Shown: positions 18,323 through 20,000 of the stretch, piece by piece
Layout: each line of letters opens with the position of its first letter
Position numbering within the stretch: position 1 is the stretch's first letter
Assembly: GCA_034096865.1 (NCBI GenBank)
Contig: JAWQFJ010018283.1
Span: 50,001-70,000, forward strand
Source of the DNA: Theodoxus fluviatilis
Taxonomy: Eukaryota > Mollusca > Gastropoda > Cycloneritida > Neritidae
Direction: 5' to 3'
DNA: 20,000 nucleotides
Position numbers and translations under genes: made by a program
Notes under the pieces: model-generated
Database searches by the model: none
Told to the model about the DNA's origin: nothing
Seen by the model: only the letters and a program-made list of their open reading frames with translations

Positions 18323-20000
18323 TTGCCCAGTGCTGTCTTGTTGCCCAGTGCTGTCTTGTTGCCCAGTGCTGTCTTGTTGCCCAGTGCTGTCTTGTTGCCC
18401 AGTGCTGTCTTGTTGCTCAGTGCTGTCTTGTTGCTCAGTGCTGTCTTGTTGCCCAGTGCTGTCTTGTTGCCCAGTGCTGTCTTGTTGCCCAGTGCTGTCT
18501 TGTTGCTCAGTGCTGTCTTGTTGCCCAGTGCTGTCTTGTTGCCCAGTGCTGTCTTGTTGCCCAGTGCTGTCTTGTTGCCCAGTGCTGTCTCGTTGCCCAG
18601 TGCTGTCTTGTTGCTCAATGCTGTCTTGTTGCCCGCTGTATAGCTGCCCAATGCTGTCTTGTTGCTCAATGCTGTATTTTTGCCCAGTGCTGTCTCGTTG
18701 CCCAGTGCTGTATAGCTGCCCAATGCTGTCTTGTTGCTCAATGCTGTATTTTTGCCCAGTGCTGTCTCGTTGCCCAGTGCTGTCTTGTTGCTCAATGCTG
18801 TATTTTTGCCCAGTGCTGTCTCGTTGCCCAGTGCTGTATAGCTGCCCAATGCTGTCTTGTTGCTCAATGCTGTATTTTTGCCCAGTGCTGTCTTGTTGCC
18901 CAGTGCTGTCTCGTTGCCCAGTGCTGTCTTGTTGCCCAGTGCTGTCTTGTTGCCCAGTGCTGTCTTGTTGCCCAGTGCTGTATAGCTGCCCAATGCTGTC
19001 TTGTTGCTCAATGCTGTATTTTTGCCCAGTGCTGTCTTGTTGCCCAGTGCTGTCTTGTTGCCCAGTGCTGTGTTGTTGCCCAGTGCTGTCTTGTTGCTCA
19101 ATGCTGTATAGCTGCCCAATGCTGTCTTGTTGCCCAGCGCTGTCTTGTTGCCCAGTGCTGTCTTGTTGCCCAATGCTGTCTTGTTGCCCAGTGCTGTCTT
19201 GTTGCTCAATGCTGTCTTGTTGCTCAGTGCTGTATTGTTGCCCAGTGCTGTCTTGTTGCTCAGTGCTGTCTTGTTGCCCAGTGCTGTCTTGTTGCTCAAT
19301 GCTGTCTTGTTGCTCAATGCTGTCTTGTTTGCCCAGTGCTGTCTTGTTGCCCAGTGCTGTCTTGTTGCTCAATGCTGTCTTGTTGCCCAGTGCTGTCTTG
19401 TTGCTCAGTGCTGTCTTGTTGCTCAATGCTGTCTTGTTGCCCAGTGCTGTCTTGTTGCTCAGTGCTGTCTTGTTGCTCAATGCTGTCTTGTTGCCCAGTG
19501 CTGTCTTGTTGCTCAATGCTGTCGTGTTGCTCAATGCTGTCTTGTTGCCCAGTGCTGTCTTGTTGCCCAGTGCTGTCTTGTTGCCCAATGCTGTCTTGTT
19601 GCCCAGTGCTGTCTTGTTGCTCAGTGCTGTCTTGTTGCCCAGTGTTGTCTTGTTGCTCAGTGCTGTCTTGTTGCTCAATGCTGTCTTGTTGCCCAGTGCT
19701 GTCTTGTTGCCCAGTGCTGTCTTGTTGCCCAATGCTGTCTTGTTGCCCAGTGCTGTCTTGTTGCTCAGTGCTGTCTTGTTGCTCAATGCTGTCTTGTTGC
19801 CCAGTGCTGTATTGTTTCTCAATGCTGTCTTGTTGCCCAGTGCTGTCTTGTTGCTCAATGCTGTCTTGTTGCCCAGTGCTGTATTGTTGCTCAATGCTGT
19901 CTTGTTGCCCAGTGCTGTCTTGTTGCTCAGTGCTGTCTTGTTGCTCAATGCTGTCTTGTTGCCCAGTGCTGTCTTGTTGCTCAATGCTGTCTTGTTGCCC
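18323..20000. repeat. 18-bp minisatellite, at least 93 units, cut by window end
   Basis: The unit is TTGCCCAGTGCTGTCTTG. Variants are CTCAGTG, CTCAATG and CCCAATG in the left half and CTGTCTCG, CTGTATAG, CTGTATTT and CTGTGTTG in the right half. The period is strict, with two exceptions: a 3-bp loss at about 18634 and one extra T at about 19329. The second shifts the reading phase, so the minus-strand six-residue cycles GNKTAL and GQQDST swap frames there. The minus frames (up to 708 codons) are by-products. The array continues past the right edge. Confidence 0.98.
18636..19050. repeat. 72-bp higher-order repeat inside the 18-bp array
   Basis: Four consecutive 18-bp variants, tagged CTGTATAG, CTGTCTTG, CTGTATTT and CTGTCTCG, recur as a block. 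The CTGTATAG variant starts at 18636, 18708, 18834 and 18978. The spacings are 72, 126 and 144 bp, all multiples of 18, and the 126 represents one 72-bp block plus a 54-bp shortened one. Outside this part the array is mostly a plain alternation of three common variants. Confidence 0.85.

Noticed and set aside
17833..19984. 494- and 708-codon minus-strand ORFs with GNKTAL/GQQDST repeats
   Set aside because: They are by-products of the 18-bp unit. A one-base insertion at about 19329 swaps the frames without consequence.

Overview
The window looks like nuclear DNA of an animal and contains no gene that I can call with confidence. Evidence for a eukaryote is the abundance of (GA)n/(CT)n and (GT)n/(CA)n microsatellites, several long minisatellites, a tRNA-like B-box sequence of the SINE type, and the absence of compact operon-like reading frames. 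The repeat style (long GA/CT tracts, degenerate short-period minisatellites, mixed base composition) would fit a marine invertebrate, possibly a mollusc. That taxonomic guess is weak because no conserved gene supports it.

Layout: 1-1170 is low-copy DNA with a pyrimidine-rich left edge and a copy of a dispersed element. 1171-1427 is a 19-bp minisatellite open in all six frames. 1684-2030 holds two small degenerate tandem repeats, the second built around CTCF-like motifs. 2098-2316 is a second copy of the dispersed element. 2800-3412 is a 14-bp repeat followed by a compound (GT)n-(GA)n tract. 3413-4821 is low-copy. 4822-6130 is a different 19-bp minisatellite of about 69 units. 6131-8884 is mostly low-copy, with an 84-bp (GA)n tract and a SINE-like tRNA-related segment. 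8885-11483 is a 22-bp minisatellite of about 118 units. 11985-14713 is a 39-bp minisatellite of 70 units, followed directly by a short ORF that could be a first coding exon. 14904-17942 is low-copy DNA interrupted by two CT-rich microsatellite blocks and a (CA)n(CG)n tract. 17943-20000 is a 10-bp minisatellite abutting an 18-bp minisatellite that runs off the right edge.

By my summed coordinates, roughly half of the window is tandem repeat, in at least eight unrelated unit lengths (10, 14, 18, 19, 19, 22, 32 and 39 bp) plus dinucleotide tracts. The long reading frames, up to about 1000 codons, all lie inside these arrays. They arise because the unit lacks stop codons or its length is a multiple of three, so I treat them as by-products and not as proteins. 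The points most worth a second look are the CTCF-like motif cluster, the higher-order structure of the 39-bp and 18-bp arrays, the G-rich 22-bp array, the candidate exon at 14721, and the dispersed element found near the left end. No genes could be seen working together; the window is best read as a gene-poor, minisatellite-dense interval.
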